A stretch of DNA of 64,000 bases from Solea solea (GCF_958295425.1 NC_081138.1:7242302-7306301), one strand, 5' to 3'; counted from the stretch's first letter, positions 38,262-50,589 are shown. Notes: generated from the letters alone by a model not told the origin. Program-made: numbers and translations.

Positions 38262-38830
38262 TACGACGGAATATTAGGGCCTAATTCACAGACTTCGAGA
38301 ATAAAGTCGTAAATGTATGAGATAAAAGATGTAAATTTACGAGAATAAAATTGTACATTTATGAGAATAAAGCCTTAACTTATGAGAATAAAGTCTAAAT
38401 TTACAATGATAAAGTCGTAATATTCTAACCTGTTGTTTTAGAAGAGGAGAGCTGCGGACTTGGAGGAAATCGCTGCTTTTGTGGAGAAGGAAATAGCTGG
38501 AACTGGTCGACTGCAGGGATATCGGTGGATCATCAGCGGGCCATTCAGAGGGGTTTTGTGGTTTCTCTAGTTTATCATATGAAGGCGTTGGGGCCTCTGC
38601 TCAACCTCGACTCCTTCGGGATCCAAAATGATCAGTTGGATTGTTACTTGAAAAACAACAGGTTAGAATATTATGACTTTATTCTCATAAATTAAGACTT
38701 TAATCTCGTAAATTTATGACTTTATTCTTGTAAATTTACGACTTTAATCTTGTAAATTTATGACTTTATTCTCGTAAATTTACGACTTTAATCTCATAAA
38801 TTTACGACTCGTAAATATAATCACAAAATG
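38262..38830. mobile_element. Inverted element with satellite-like arms and a coding-like core
   Basis: The left arm (38290-38439) has repeated GAGAATAAAGTCGTAAATTT units. The right arm (38652-38815) has the same units inverted. The arm edges next to the core, GTCGTAATATTCTAACCTGT and its complement, match at 25 of 26 bases. The core (38440-38651) contains a frame from 38537 with RAIQRGFVVSLVYHMKALG, which resembles the N-terminal region of fish DDE-integrase-core proteins (IQRGFVVS...LL..LDP.GV). That identity is tentative. Confidence 0.6.
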
Positions 38831-39056
38831 ATAAAATTCTCGAAATGTATTTATGTATTTTACTTTATACAATATAACCCTAACAAAATGGGAAGGTGCC
38901 ATTTCATAGCTTGATCTCATGTATTATTACAACTATAACTATGTTACTGACTATTGGAAGTTAGGGAAAAATTAATCTGACCTACAAGGTCAGTCAGACT
39001 GGAGTGCTGGTGGAAAAGGGAAATAAAATAAAAATACTGTACTATAGATCTATCGG

Positions 39057-39094
39057 TCTATCTATCTGTATCATATATGATACAGATAGATAGA
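39057..39094. repeat. 38-bp perfect palindrome
   Basis: TCTATCTATCTGTATCATA at 39057-39075 is followed without a spacer by its exact reverse complement at 39076-39094. The arms contain GATA/TATC units, so it may have arisen by inversion of a (GATA)n tract. Confidence 0.95.
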
Positions 39095-41810
39095 TAGGTA
39101 CATATTACATACACCCACACACATTACCAAACTTTCAATGAGTTTAACTCATGCAATGTGTGTGTTTAATGTTTAGCCAAAGCATATCTGGTGTAACCTT
39201 TTTCAGAGCACTGTGTATATAAAATAACTTGGTAAGTACTGGGAAATTAAATAATAAAAAAGAAATTAATTAATAAAGTAATGAAAATAACAAATTGGTG
39301 TGAGCGTTTAAGGTTATCACAGGTCCACAATACCACATTCCTCTCCATTCCTGTTGTGCGTAGAAGTGATTTCTTTGATAAACGTTTGATAAATCTCAGA
39401 TCTTAGTCTAAAATAAAATAAAATAACATGTTAACAAAGACATACAATACAGTATAAAACTACCATTAAGGCAGCCAATCTGGTAAAGAATAACACAGAG
39501 GCATCTCAATAAATGAGCACACCTGGCCCCAGCTCACAATACCGCAACAACAGTGTAGAAAATGAGGAAGGTAGCACTACACCGGCATTGCTATGTCATA
39601 CATAAACGGTTCAATACAAGTGCAAACTCAATAACCCAATCTAAACTGAATATGATAGGAATAAAAACAGGAGTGCAGGGTAAATTGGGACTCTGGCTGA
39701 TTTATAGCTGCTCCTCTTATAACGAGAGTGCAGGTGTTAGGACGGTGGTAATCCCTGTCTCTCTATCTGCCAGAAGCAGAGCTCTGCTGCAAAGATAGCA
39801 TCTATGGATTCTGATGGATTATTGTTATACCTTTAACTGCTGTTATTAACTTCTGTGCCTGCATTGCGTAATGACTCATTTGCATTATCCATAGTCTTAC
39901 CAGAAACTATAATTATAGACTGTCACTGGTGAATAGGTTTAGATTTTTTTAAAACATAGAGATAGAATGTTGTAGAAATGTGCTTATTCTATACTTTTAT
40001 GCTGCTGTTCAACAGTATTCAGGAAAAATATGGCATTTTCTTCTCTTAACCCAGTGCTGGGAACACATGGGCCGTATGCAAGTACTGTATGTACTTGCAT
40101 ACTTGGGAAGTATGACTGGAGTACATACTCACCAAGTAAGGGAGTACAGAAGTATGATCATTACAACTGGAAGAATAGCGTACTTCCTTGTTCTACTGTT
40201 TGAATGGCGGGTGGCACCAAGTGCTTAAGCCCCACCTACAGAGTGTTGATAAATTAACATGTAAACTACTATTAATAAATGCATTTATATATTTATTGTT
40301 ATTATTTTCATATTTTAAATGTTAACTTCATTTATTAATTTATTTTTTCAGTCCCATGTTGAAAATGTGTGTATATATATGTACATATATATACTACACA
40401 TGTACATATACAATAAGTGCAACAGTTCAACTTTCATATAAATCTAAGATTCAAAGTTAAAATAAATAATATATTAATAATACACAAACTTTCAAACTGT
40501 CATGTCAAAACTTTTCCATTGAAAACAAAATAATGCTGGTACTACTGCCAGTGGGGACACATTGACAAACATATTTCAGTCACTTAACAAAATACTCATG
40601 AAAATCTATGCCTGCTCAAATTTACAATACATTTTCTTACTTAAAACTGTTTGAGGTTTTGTGTAAACCAGAGTAAAAAAGGAGTTTTTAGAGTTTTAGT
40701 ATTTACCTTGAGTACAATAAGTTGGACATCTTGTGCCAAAACACAATAAACAGAAACCTAGCAAAAAACAGAGATCACATCGGTTCCATTCTTTGTGTTT
40801 ACTTCTCTTGCCATTCATAGAAGTGCACATTTAAATAATAAATAAATAACTGCTTCTTTTTTCTTTCTTTTTTAAAATGTCCCCGTGTTAGATGCACACA
40901 AGGGTGTATCTGATAGAAATAGACTGTCATATCACCTGGGTTCAAACAGCTACGACTCCAAAACTGCTTGTCATGGACGTACATGTTTAAAAACAACACA
41001 GAGACATGAATTAAAAGGAATCAAAAACTGCAGATGTCTGTGTAAAATGTAAGCCACAGCAACATCAATGACTCATGTGGAATACATTTTTTAAATGTGA
41101 AATGGATAGCATTAAAAATGCACACCTCTTTATGAATATTTGACAAATTACACTAGTAATATAATGTACCGTTGCAGCTATTTGCATCATTGCTGGGTGT
41201 ATTTATCAAGTCATACTTGGATATTTTGGATATTTCAAACCTGATTATTTCTTTATGAACCTGATTTATGATTAATTACATTAAAGTACTTGCCAACACT
41301 GAGTAGTGAGTACTTAATAATACCATTAGAGCTAAAATAAATAAATAAATGACTTGCCTCACTTTAACCGTGAACAAAACACAACATTAGATACTATTAC
41401 TTGATATGTTAAACAACTTAGAATATAGCTTCTAAAAATGTTAGATGAGCAAAAGTATCGGAACAGATAGAGTTGAATTAGATTGAAATGAATAATACTT
41501 AATATTTAGTCGCAATTTCTTTGCCGTGCATTGTGTTGGTTATTTAGATGTTTTATTAAATGACTTGTTTGGAAGGAGCTACTTTTCTCCTCCTCTTCTT
41601 GACAGTCCAGCAGAGGACAGGTTACAGTCTGCTCTACTTTTGCCCTCACTGCTTTTCTTAAAGTATTTCCAAACTGCTGACATTGCGACCCTAGGCTTAT
41701 TGCTGCACACCTGCACAGCTCACTTGAAAATACGTAAAGTGGTATTGGGTGCAGCAGTTTCAGAGTAGTTATATGAGTACACGGGAGCAGCGTCGGACGC
41801 GATATGGACA

Positions 41811-41890
41811 GGGGCCACGCGGTTGTCGAGTGGTTAGCACTCTTGCCTTTGCAGCAAGAAGACCTGGGTTCGAGCCCCGGTTGGAACAAT
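41811..41890 (+). mobile_element. tRNA-like SINE head (family A)
   Basis: It has a good A box (GAGTGGTTAGCACTC), a 5-bp anticodon stem CTTGC/GCAAG with loop CTTTGCA, and a B box GGGTTCGAGCCCC. The flanks GGGGCCACGC and TTGGAACAATGG do not form an acceptor stem, so it is a tRNA-derived repeat and not a functional tRNA. Similar heads are at 21.45 and 49.27 kb. Confidence 0.7.
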
Positions 41891-42376
41891 GGCCTTTTTT
41901 CATATAGATAATCAATATGATACTTTGAGAAAATTATGATGTCATAGTCCCACTTCCCTCTTACTCTTGCATTCACTGTCACTTGTCTTCATCATTGTTT
42001 GATGGCAGATTGTTTGATCTATTTCTCTTTATGATAAATTTTATTTCCGTTCCCTCATCACCCTGACTTTCTTCATTCAGTCTCTTTGTCTTCTATTGTG
42101 TACATTGTAGTGTCCAATAGTTTGATTAGCTCAGAATGTACGCTTAGTCGGAACGGAGTTGGACTAAGCGTTCGGCACATGCACTAAAATGTCCCCCTGG
42201 TCTTTGACCCGGACAAAGAAGGAGACAACGAATAAACTGCAGTACTGTTGCTGGAAAAGAACAAACAGCATCGTACAGCAGGTACAAAACATACAGAACC
42301 ACAGCACGAGCCATCTCACCGTCCATGTCACCGTCGGACTAGTCTGACAGCCTTAACTTGATTAAACTGTGTAAAC

Positions 42377-43288
42377 TAGTGTTGCTCTTGTCAACGAAAG
42401 TTCTGACGAAACATCGTCGTCAACGAACCGTTTTCATTTGACGAAAACGAAACAAGACGAAACGTAAATGGTGGTTATGTGAAAAATATATAATTCAAAA
42501 TTGTTGGCGAATAAAAACGAGATAAAATATGGTTTACAAAATTTAAAAAATCTGCTAAAGTGACTCTTCATTTTTGTTGACCAAAAAACGAGACAAGACG
42601 AAATAAAGTTATAATGCTTAGTCCTAGGCTGTGTGTCGCACTGCACTGGCGCAGCGACGTCACTTCCCTTAATCCCCACTCATGGCATTATTTAGATGCA
42701 GCTGCGATGGGATCATGGCCGGGCAGCTGGGGAGAAAACGAATGATACACAGGGCTCTCAAGTCACGCTTTTCGGTCTTTTGTCATGCACTCCTGCCACA
42801 CATTGTATTTCTTACGCTGAAAAAAATATATAATATAATATTATGTTATTTATATAATATAATATATATATTTTTTAGATTTTATATCCTGGCCATGCAT
42901 ACATTAATCGGTGCAGATGTCAGCCACCTAACCCCGTCCTGAAGTGTTCAAAATCTGCCACCAACGCCTATAACTCACAGTCATAACTCAAAAACATGAA
43001 TATATTGATTGGGTTAAATAAAATGTATTTACTAAAAATAGAGTAAAATACAATTTTCATTGACTAAAACTAGACTAAAATGTCATCAGTTTTCGTCGGC
43101 TAAAACTAGAGGACAATGATCATGGGTTATTCTGACTAAAATTACTAAAATGCTTAGATTTTAGTCGACTAAAACTTGACGACAAAAAGACTATGAAGGG
43201 GACTAAAACTAATAAAAACTAAAATGACAGTTTGACAATAAGCCTAGACTACAACTAAAATCAAAACAGGCCGCCAAAAACAACACTA
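42377..43288. mobile_element. Non-autonomous hAT-like DNA element
   Basis: It begins TAGTGTTGCTCTTGTCAACG and ends AACAACACTA; TAGTGTTG/CAACACTA are inverted ends. The subterminal regions are rich in repeated ACGAAA/ACGAGA motifs on the left and GACTAAAACTA motifs on the right, a texture common in fish hAT relatives. The interior holds a small GC-rich piece (42625-42730). The flanking 8-mers do not match, so the target duplication has decayed or the ends are slightly misplaced. Confidence 0.55.
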
Positions 43289-43379
43289 ATGTACGTGTAA
43301 CACATGTAATGTATGTGTATTGTGATGAGTGAAGGTTATGTGAAATGCATATGAGCTTAACCTCTTCATGAGTCAGATG

Positions 43380-43382
<3 letters not shown>

Positions 43383-43425
<43 letters not shown>
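43383..43425. repeat. (AT)n microsatellite
   Basis: Pure AT run followed by a poly-T tract. Confidence 0.95.
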
Positions 43426-45779
43426 TTTTTTTTTTTTTAAAACAACCTTCACTACAGTAGACATTTCATTGCAAGGACACTAATCCTCCGATCTCGCATG
43501 CTAATTGGTTGAGGTGCAACCCCCTCATCACGTACAAGTTTGTGTTTCTCGTGCACCCCACTTGAGTATGAGTTGCACTCTTAAGAAAGCTCACATTAAC
43601 ATCTTCCCATGGAGCCCATGCAGGCTCAGACATCCTGGTCATTAGCATGCAGCACTCACACTCTCCTCCCTGTGCTCAAACTGACTGACAAATATACACA
43701 GGAAGTCATTTTCTATTGGCACAACATTGTGTGCAGATTTACTTCGAGACACTTCTGTGACTCTGTCTTCAGGCAGGCTGTAGCACTCCGAGCCATTAGC
43801 TGGGGCAGTTTTAATTAACTACTCCAGTTCCCTGCATTAGAGAGGCTACATTTCACACAGTATAGCTCATTGGTGTGAATTCAACCTACAAACCCCCACT
43901 TCCATGCTTTAACTTACAAACCTAATTGTATTTTGCAAATATATATAGAACAAATATGACAGCTGCAATACTCTCAAAACAAGTTAGGGTTTCACATGCC
44001 ATGGTATTCCACAAGTAGTAGGTTAACTGGTAACTGACGAATGTGTGGAAATTGGGCCTACATCAGAGTCTTTGTAAGCAATAATTGGTCATGGTTTTGT
44101 GCCACAGAATTTGCAGTAAGTTCATAAACATTGTTTCTTTGTGCAAGATGGAAAAAACAAATTAGGGGTTTCAACATCTACTGTTAATATAGTCAGAGGG
44201 CAGTGCGTAAAGACCATGAGAAACCCTTATGCTGCCATGATGGACATAGTCACGTGGGCTCTGGAGCACTTTTGTAATTTTTATTAGAAACTTAAACAAG
44301 TGTCAGGGTTGTGTTTTATGCTATGCAATGCTAAAGTTTTGCAAACTAAATTACGTTATTTACACATTCCTAGGCATGCATATCAGTGAGGTAGTCTTTG
44401 TGGCACTGTTTTTAGGAAATGAGGGAGATGATGACCGTATTCTGTATGAAACGATGTTAAATTTGACATAAATACACACATTATTTTGATATACACCACA
44501 TAATAACCTGTATTTAGGTTCAGACACAGGAAAACCAACCATCCTCTCAGAGAAGTGTCTCATCATAACAAATTAGGGCTGGGCAAATTATTCAACACAT
44601 CAGGATATCATTTACACACTCACACTTGGCCTCAGATTTGCATGACGTTTCTGTCTTTATTAAAAAGGTTTGCGTATGAGGATAGTAGCATGTTTTCTTT
44701 ATTGGTTTACGCATCAAGTTCATTGGGCAGAGCTGTTATTCAAAGCATGAAACACATATGGGCTGCTGTAGAAAATGCTGGTGCAGGATTTTGCCTAAAG
44801 TTAAAATAAAATGTTTATTCTAACAAGCATTACAATATCAGCCCTGCTGGACAAGAAGGTACAAAAGAGTGTACCAGTGATGTGGACTAAGAAGGTCAAT
44901 GGCAACATTTGAATGCAGTAGCTGGTGTTAAAGTGATTTTTATCACAACATGTATAATTTCAACAGTTTATACTGTTAACTGTGAAGATTTGCACCTGGA
45001 TCACCAAAAAAAAGCAGTTTTTTTTAAGTTAAATAAAGTTGTTTTGTTTTTTTTAAGTTGTTTTGTTTTTTTTTATTTAAAAGTGCCTGCTGGGGGGGGG
45101 GGATAAGCTAACTATTGATGTAATACATTTATGAATATGCTTCCAAAGTTGTAATTGTTGTAAAAAATATTCCAAGATGTCACTGCTTACCCTGCTTACT
45201 GAAGAGAGTCAGCACGTTTACATGCAGTTTAATCGAGCTAAGGCAGTAGTCCGCAATCGGACAACCTTGCCGAGTCCAAGTATACATGCGGAGGAGAACA
45301 TGGATTTATTGGCTCCGCTTCCGAAGCTGGGACTGTATCTCTCTACAAGCGGTGAGATGGAATGTGACCTGGCTTGTGCTATGGTTCCGTATGTTTGTAC
45401 CTGTTGTACATCAGTCCAGAAGTGGGTCTTCCGGCAACGTTACTGCAGTTTATACGCCATCTCCTCCTACTACTGGAAATTTCGAGTAGAGACAGAAGAG
45501 AGAGACCAGGAGCAGATATATAACAGTTGTATCAGGTTATATAGGGTTACACAGGAAATTTCTGAATCAGTTATGTGTATTGTACTACAATGTCATTTAT
45601 ACAAGCAGCAGCCTGTTGATAAAAAAAAGAAAATATATATATACCGAAAATAAATTTAATTATAGCATAATAATAATTACAATCATACTACTAATGATGA
45701 TAATACACAGCAAATTTGTTGTGAAAGAGTCATTGAACTTTGACACTGCGTATTTAACACTGCATAATTTACTGTGTAG

Positions 45780-47260
45780 TAGCCTCAAAACTGGATCTGG
45801 ATCCTGTAGTCTGCAAGAGGACAGAGAGGGGGGGCGAGAAGGAAAAGCACTAACTAACGAGAGAAAGAACGAGGTTAATGACATGTAATACATTTAAATT
45901 CATACATTGAATGTGAGGGAATGAGTGTGAGTGTACCACACAGAGCTGGTTCCACAGGAGTGGAGGCTGATAATTGAAGGCTCTGCCTCCCATTGTACTC
46001 TTACAGACTATGGGAACCACAAGTAAGCCTGAATTTTGGGACAAAAGTAATCTATTGGGATGATATGGTAAAAATAGGTCCTTGAGGTATAATGGGGCGT
46101 GATCATTAAGAGCTTTGTACGTGAGGAGGAGGATTTTAAATTGAATTCTGAACTGTACAGGGAGCCAGTGTAGAGAAGCTAACACTGGAATGATATGGTC
46201 TCTCTTTCCAGTTCCTGTCAGAACTCGTGCTGCAGCATTTTGAAGGTGTAACAGAAATCTAATCTAGATGTAACAAAAGCATGAACTAGTTTTTCAGCAT
46301 CCTTTAAGGATGTTTCTAATTTTCATTATGTTTCCGCAGGTGGAAGAAGGCTGTTCTGAAAATTAGCTTAATGTGTAAATCAAATGAAATATCCTGGTCC
46401 AGTTCCAGCCGTGGTGATACATCTAAAGTGAAAAGGTTTTTCTCCAAGGTGTTTAGTGCCGAGTATAATGACCTCAGTTTTGTCTGAGTTTAAAAGCAGA
46501 AAGTTACAGGTTGTCCAGGACTTCATGTCTCTGAGACATTCCTGGAATTTCTTCTTCTATTTATTTCATTCTGCCTCATTGATAAATATAGCTGTGTGTC
46601 ATCTGCATAACAACGGTAGTGTATGTTGTGCTTTCTAATAATGGTAAATGGCCTGTATTTATATAGGACTTGTCTAGTCTTAATGACAACTCAAAGCTTC
46701 TTTACACTACAGTTTTGCCATTCACCCATTCACATAGGGCATCTATGTACAGCGCCTTTTTTCTATCACACATCTTTCATAATGCTTTCATACCTTCATA
46801 TGCTCGGGGTTTAAGTGTCTTGCCCAAGAACAAGAACACATATACAAGGTAAAAAGTATAGGCCCAAGCATAAAGCCCTGTGGAACTCCACAATTAACTG
46901 TTGTTTGCAGTGGGGCATTATCATTAACATAACCAAACTGTTATCTATCAGATAGGTAGGATTTAAACCAGCAGGGGGCAATACTACAGATCCCAAGAGT
47001 CTGCTCCAGTCTCTGTAATAGAATGTCATGATCAATGGTGTCAAATTCAGTACCAAGATCTAACAGGGCAGGCATAGAGATGAGCAAATTATCTGAGGCC
47101 AAGAGAAGGCTGAACTTTAACTAGTGCTGTTTCTGTGCTGTGATGTAATCAAATTCCTGACTGGAAATCCTCTAACAGGCTGTTACTGCGCAGATATTCA
47201 CATAACTGGTTTTGCAACATAGTGTAACATAATTGACATGGATATTTATTTGTGTCAATT
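45780..47260 (-). pseudogene. L2-like LINE: reverse transcriptase and 3' region, broken
   Basis: On the minus strand, from 47260 downwards: LCEYLRSNSLLEDFQSG, then EFDTIDHDILLQRLEQTLG (47050-46990; first catalytic Asp in FDTIDH). Next comes a GVPQG-type stretch, read as CGVPQGFMLGPILF across a shifted frame (about 46905-46850), then the catalytic YADD at 46598-46609 followed by TQLYL. The end is NAAARVLTGTGKRDHIIPVL and ASLHWLPVQFRIQFKILLLT (46230-46120), the conserved C-terminus of L2-clade elements. Stops and frameshifts interrupt it, and a SINE has inserted at about 46640-46840. The 3' region (45780-45950) recurs at 27.0 and 48.8 kb. Confidence 0.85.
46640..46840 (-). mobile_element. SINE family B inserted in the L2-like LINE
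   Basis: It contains the inverted family-B tail: GTAAATGGCCTGTATTTATA, 'tagtcttaatgacaactcaaagc', 'ttcacccattcacatag' and, toward the head, AAGTGTCTTGCCCAAGAAC. It separates the GVPQG and YADD segments of the LINE, so it inserted later. Confidence 0.65.
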
Positions 47261-48029
47261 TTACCTGGAAGAACATGCAGGCAGGCACCACTACCACCAA
47301 CTACAGTACCAACAACCCCCCCTCCCCCCCCAACATTCCTCAAATTAATTCACTGAGCCGGTGCATGACCTGAATCACAACACTGTACAAGGTGCCTTTA
47401 TTAAACAGCTTGTTACTCAGTCAAAACAATTAGGGCTGTGCATTACTGGAGTGGTATCCTGGCAACTGGGTATGGCAATGCAGAAATAGAAAGAGACAGA
47501 GCAAAAAGAGGGCCTGTGCATTCACTGTCATGACGGATTCTTTATTTTGTATTGATCATGTCTGCAATAAGGACGCTGCAAGCAGAGTCACAATTGTGAG
47601 TCCGGCCCACAGGCTCCGGATGGAGGCAAGAAGAGCTACAGGGACTTGATGCAGAAGATAATTTTGACAGTGGCTGGAGGGCTTTTCACGACTGTTATTT
47701 AGTATTCCCACCTCATACAGTCATAAGTGCAGTGGCATGTGCAATCCCTACTTCATTTTATCCCTCTATCTCTCTGTCTCTCTCTCTCACACTCCACCTA
47801 TCATCTTTGTGTGCTTTCCAGGTGAAGAGATTGGTTTCTTTTTGATGTGGAGTGTGCCCCTGACAATCAAAAAAACACAATTAGGCCACACACTTTGCTC
47901 TACCATTTTTCAGTTGGTTTTCCAGCTACAGGTGTAGAAAACACACGTGTTTGTAAATTACTAAAAAAACAGGCATGTGTGATCTGACCCTCAGAAATGA
48001 TCATATCTTTTTTTAGAAACATGCTAACT

Positions 48030-48492
48030 GACCAGGGGAAACATTTTTCTTTCAATACATTAGTCATAGAAATACATTATTACAGACATATATACAATAA
48101 TTACTAATAAAACTGTAGTGTGTAACTTCAAACAAACAAATGTCACATTTGTCACGTTGAAACCATTGTTCACACAATGCTGAACGCAATGACTGAATGT
48201 GTTTCTACATAAAGCAGTGTTAAACTCTCATGTCCTCTGGCAACATTCTCATGGCTCATTCTGTGACAAGACAGATGGAAGCAACAGCAACATTGCACTT
48301 GTAAAATGAGACAACATCAAACAGCAAACTGACGGATGTATATCAAAATGCCACTGTCCACAATTGGATAGACCTACAACCACTCAGACCAATGATCTAA
48401 ATGACGTATGCAGAGCGATGGAAAACGGCGTCTAAATTATTTTGCCCGGGGAGCTCCGTTAAGCAAGTCGCTTAAAATGGAAGCAACAGCCA
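48030..48492. repeat. Left arm of a long inverted repeat
   Basis: It begins GACCAGGGGAAACATTTTTC and ends GGAAGCAACAGCCA. The same sequence is found reverse-complemented at 49888-50355 with only scattered differences. It holds no coding sequence. Confidence 0.95.
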
Positions 48493-48509
48493 AATTAAAA
48501 GACAGCTGC

Positions 48510-48728
48510 TCTTCGGTGGCCACATGTTGGATGTATACAAAAGCTGCTAGACATAGCCTCTCTGTTGTCACCATGTTAAGCCCTTCTCTTGCACTCCAGG
48601 GGATGAAACCTGTTATTGGTTACCTTTTTCAGACGTGTCTGCAAAGTGAAACCAAATCGCTAGCAGATTTGACTGGGTTCACTCAGGCTACACAAGCTAT
48701 GAACTCTATCTTTGAACTTGAACCATAG
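48510..48728 (+). repeat. Dispersed repeat, copy 2 (partner at 17.8 kb)
   Basis: It has CACATGTTGGATGTATACAA, AAACCAAATCGCTAGCAGAT, 'ttgactgggttcactcaggc' and a final GAACCATAG, all shared in order with 17815-18016. It sits at the start of the spacer of the long inverted repeat. Confidence 0.6.
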
Positions 48729-48749
48729 GTGTTTATGACTCTATATCCA

Positions 48750-48925
48750 TGGTGCACACACACACTCTCTCACACTCAGGGTATGAATGACTTTATTATA
48801 AGTCATTAACCTTATTCTTTCTCTCCCGAGTTTGTGCCTTTCCTACCTGTCCTCTCTCACTCTCTCTCTGTCCTTTATCTTGGAGGCTGCAGGATCCAGG
48901 TCCAGTTTTGAGGCTGATTTTGAAT
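48750..48925 (+). mobile_element. L2-like LINE 3' end
   Basis: Reverse-oriented match to 26980-27150 and 45780-45950: ACACTCAGGGTATGAATGAC, TTATTATAAGTCATTAACCT and CTGCAGGATCCAGGTCCAG. It is 5'-truncated, as most LINE insertions are. Confidence 0.6.
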
Positions 48926-49263
48926 CACAACATTGTGAAATTGAAAAATGAAACAAATAACAACATAATAATAATTAGAGTCACCTTTTCTCTCCTTCCA
49001 TCTTAATGTAATTTCACTATACCAGTGTCTGAAGTATGTGAGGAAGAAGGGGATGATTTATTGGGAACAAATCTGCCTCGTAGCTGACTTTCCATGTACA
49101 CCGCTGTATTTTAACATTGGTGATAATGTTGTTACTTCAAGAGCTCAATATTTTCTCAGGTGGTACTTGATATGAAACATTTGCGAACCACTGCTGTATG
49201 TAATTTATTAAAATATAAGCACCCACAAATTCAAGCATATGAAAATTCTCTCTGTTTTCCTCT

Positions 49264-49345
49264 GGGGCCACACGTTTGGTGTTGTGGTTAGCCCTCTTGC
49301 CTTTGCAGCAAGAAGGCCCGGGCAGAGTTCTGGGTACCCGCGACA
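49264..49345 (+). mobile_element. tRNA-like SINE head (family A), decayed
   Basis: GTTGTGGTTAGCCCTCTTGC and CTTTGCAGCAAGAAGGCCC match the head at 41.8 kb. The B box is degenerate (GGGCAGAGTTCTGGG). Confidence 0.6.
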
Positions 49346-49384
49346 AGGTTGTGTCACAGGTGAAAAAATATACATAATAAAATT

Positions 49385-49885
49385 ACGGGTCGGGTATCAG
49401 GTGAAAATGAAGTAAGCAGTGGGTGGAAAAAAATGTATTTCTTTGTATTTCAAAATAAAACTAAATTTAAGATTCAAAAACTCTACATTTAAACCACCAA
49501 AACAAGAGGAAAAGGAGGACATGGCACAATTAGCCGTAAAGTTTGTGTGCTGGGGGGACATTATATCATTCAGACTGTGTGTGGCGATGGTTTTAATGTC
49601 TGCTGATTTCTCAGAGGCCTTGATATATTTTGTGAGAGCACATGGAGTGTTCTTTTTTTCTTTTTCTTTTGCATTTAGTATTTTATTGTCCGCCGTGCTT
49701 AATTAAAATTGACATTTTGTAAATATGCGAGTAAAAACGAAGTGCATCATTATGAGAGCAAGTGTGTTTTTAATCGGGTCGGGTCGCAGGGCTTTTATTT
49801 ACGGGTGCGGGTGGGTGCAGAATCACATAAGACATAATAGCGGTTAGGGGTTCTGTTACGGAGCTTCGCAGGTATGGATGGTCTG
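49385..49885. other. Repeat-like block with GGGTCGGGT ends in the inverted-repeat spacer
   Basis: TTACGGGTCGGGTAT near the left and AATCGGGTCGGGTCGCAGGG near the right bound an AT-rich stretch with a short frame of no recognisable family. GGGTCGGGT repeats are common in subterminal parts of fish hAT elements; the assignment is weak. Confidence 0.3.
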
Positions 49886-49887
49886 AG

Positions 49888-50355
49888 TGGCTGTTGCTTC
49901 CATTTTAAGCGACTTGCTTAATGGAGCTCCCCGGGCAAAAGAAGTTAGACGCCGTTGACATGTTTTCCATCGCTCTGCATACGTCATTTAGATCATTGGT
50001 CTGAGTGGTTGCAATTGGATAGACCATCCAATTGTGGACAGTGGCATTTTGATATACATCCGTCAGTTTGCTGTTTGATGTTGTCTCATTTTACAAGTGC
50101 AATGTTGCTGTTGCTTCCATCTGTCTTGTCACAGAATGAGCCATGGGAATGTTGCCAGAGGACATGAGAGTTTTACACTGCTATATGTAGAAACACATTC
50201 AGTCATTGCGTTAAGCAATGTGTGAACAAATGTGACAAATGTGACTTGTTTGTTTGAAGTTACACACTACAGTTGTATTAGTAATTATTGTATATATATC
50301 TGTAATAATGTATTTCTATGACTCATGTATTGAACGAAAAATGTTTCCCCTGGTC
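49888..50355. repeat. Right arm of a long inverted repeat
   Basis: Reverse complement of 48030-48492. Read backwards from TGTTTCCCCTGGTC at 50342-50355 it follows the left arm through TGTAGTGTGTAAC, the CACAATTGGATAGACC block and CCCGGGGAGCTCC to GGAAGCAACAGCCA. It contains a small extra duplication around TTGGATAGACCATCCAATTG. Confidence 0.95.
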
Positions 50356-50589
50356 CGATGTTGTCATACTCCACGTAAAAAGGTTATGTGACTCACCCCA
50401 ATCATTTGGTTTGCTTCATTTGTTCAGGGATTCTTGTCTTGTGACTGGTTGTTTTGGTTTCCTTTCTTCATTTCTTTACAGATGTAAATTCACACACACA
50501 CAATGCAAATGTGAGGCACAAGCAGTTACACCCAAAGGAATTTTAATGACATCTTGAAAAACAGATGACCGAGAAATTAAATTAGTTCG

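Noticed and set aside
41811..41890. Possible tRNA gene
   Set aside because: The A and B boxes and an anticodon-like arm are present, but there is no acceptor stem and the same head recurs as part of a SINE family.
41506..41982. 158-codon minus-strand open frame with a TSHLIKHLNNQHN (BED-finger-like) end
   Set aside because: It runs across a SINE head and lacks a clear zinc-binding pattern and any continuing transposase domain. It is probably a chance frame, at best a trace of a hAT gene.
45177..45653. 158-codon plus frame
   Set aside because: It has cysteines and basic residues but no recognisable family. It ends in a low-complexity Lys/Tyr stretch from an AT-rich tract and has no nearby promoter or splice signals that would support a gene.
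48408..48728. 106-codon plus frame
   Set aside because: It overlaps an arm of the inverted repeat and a dispersed repeat, and the same repeat at 17.8 kb is not open in that frame.
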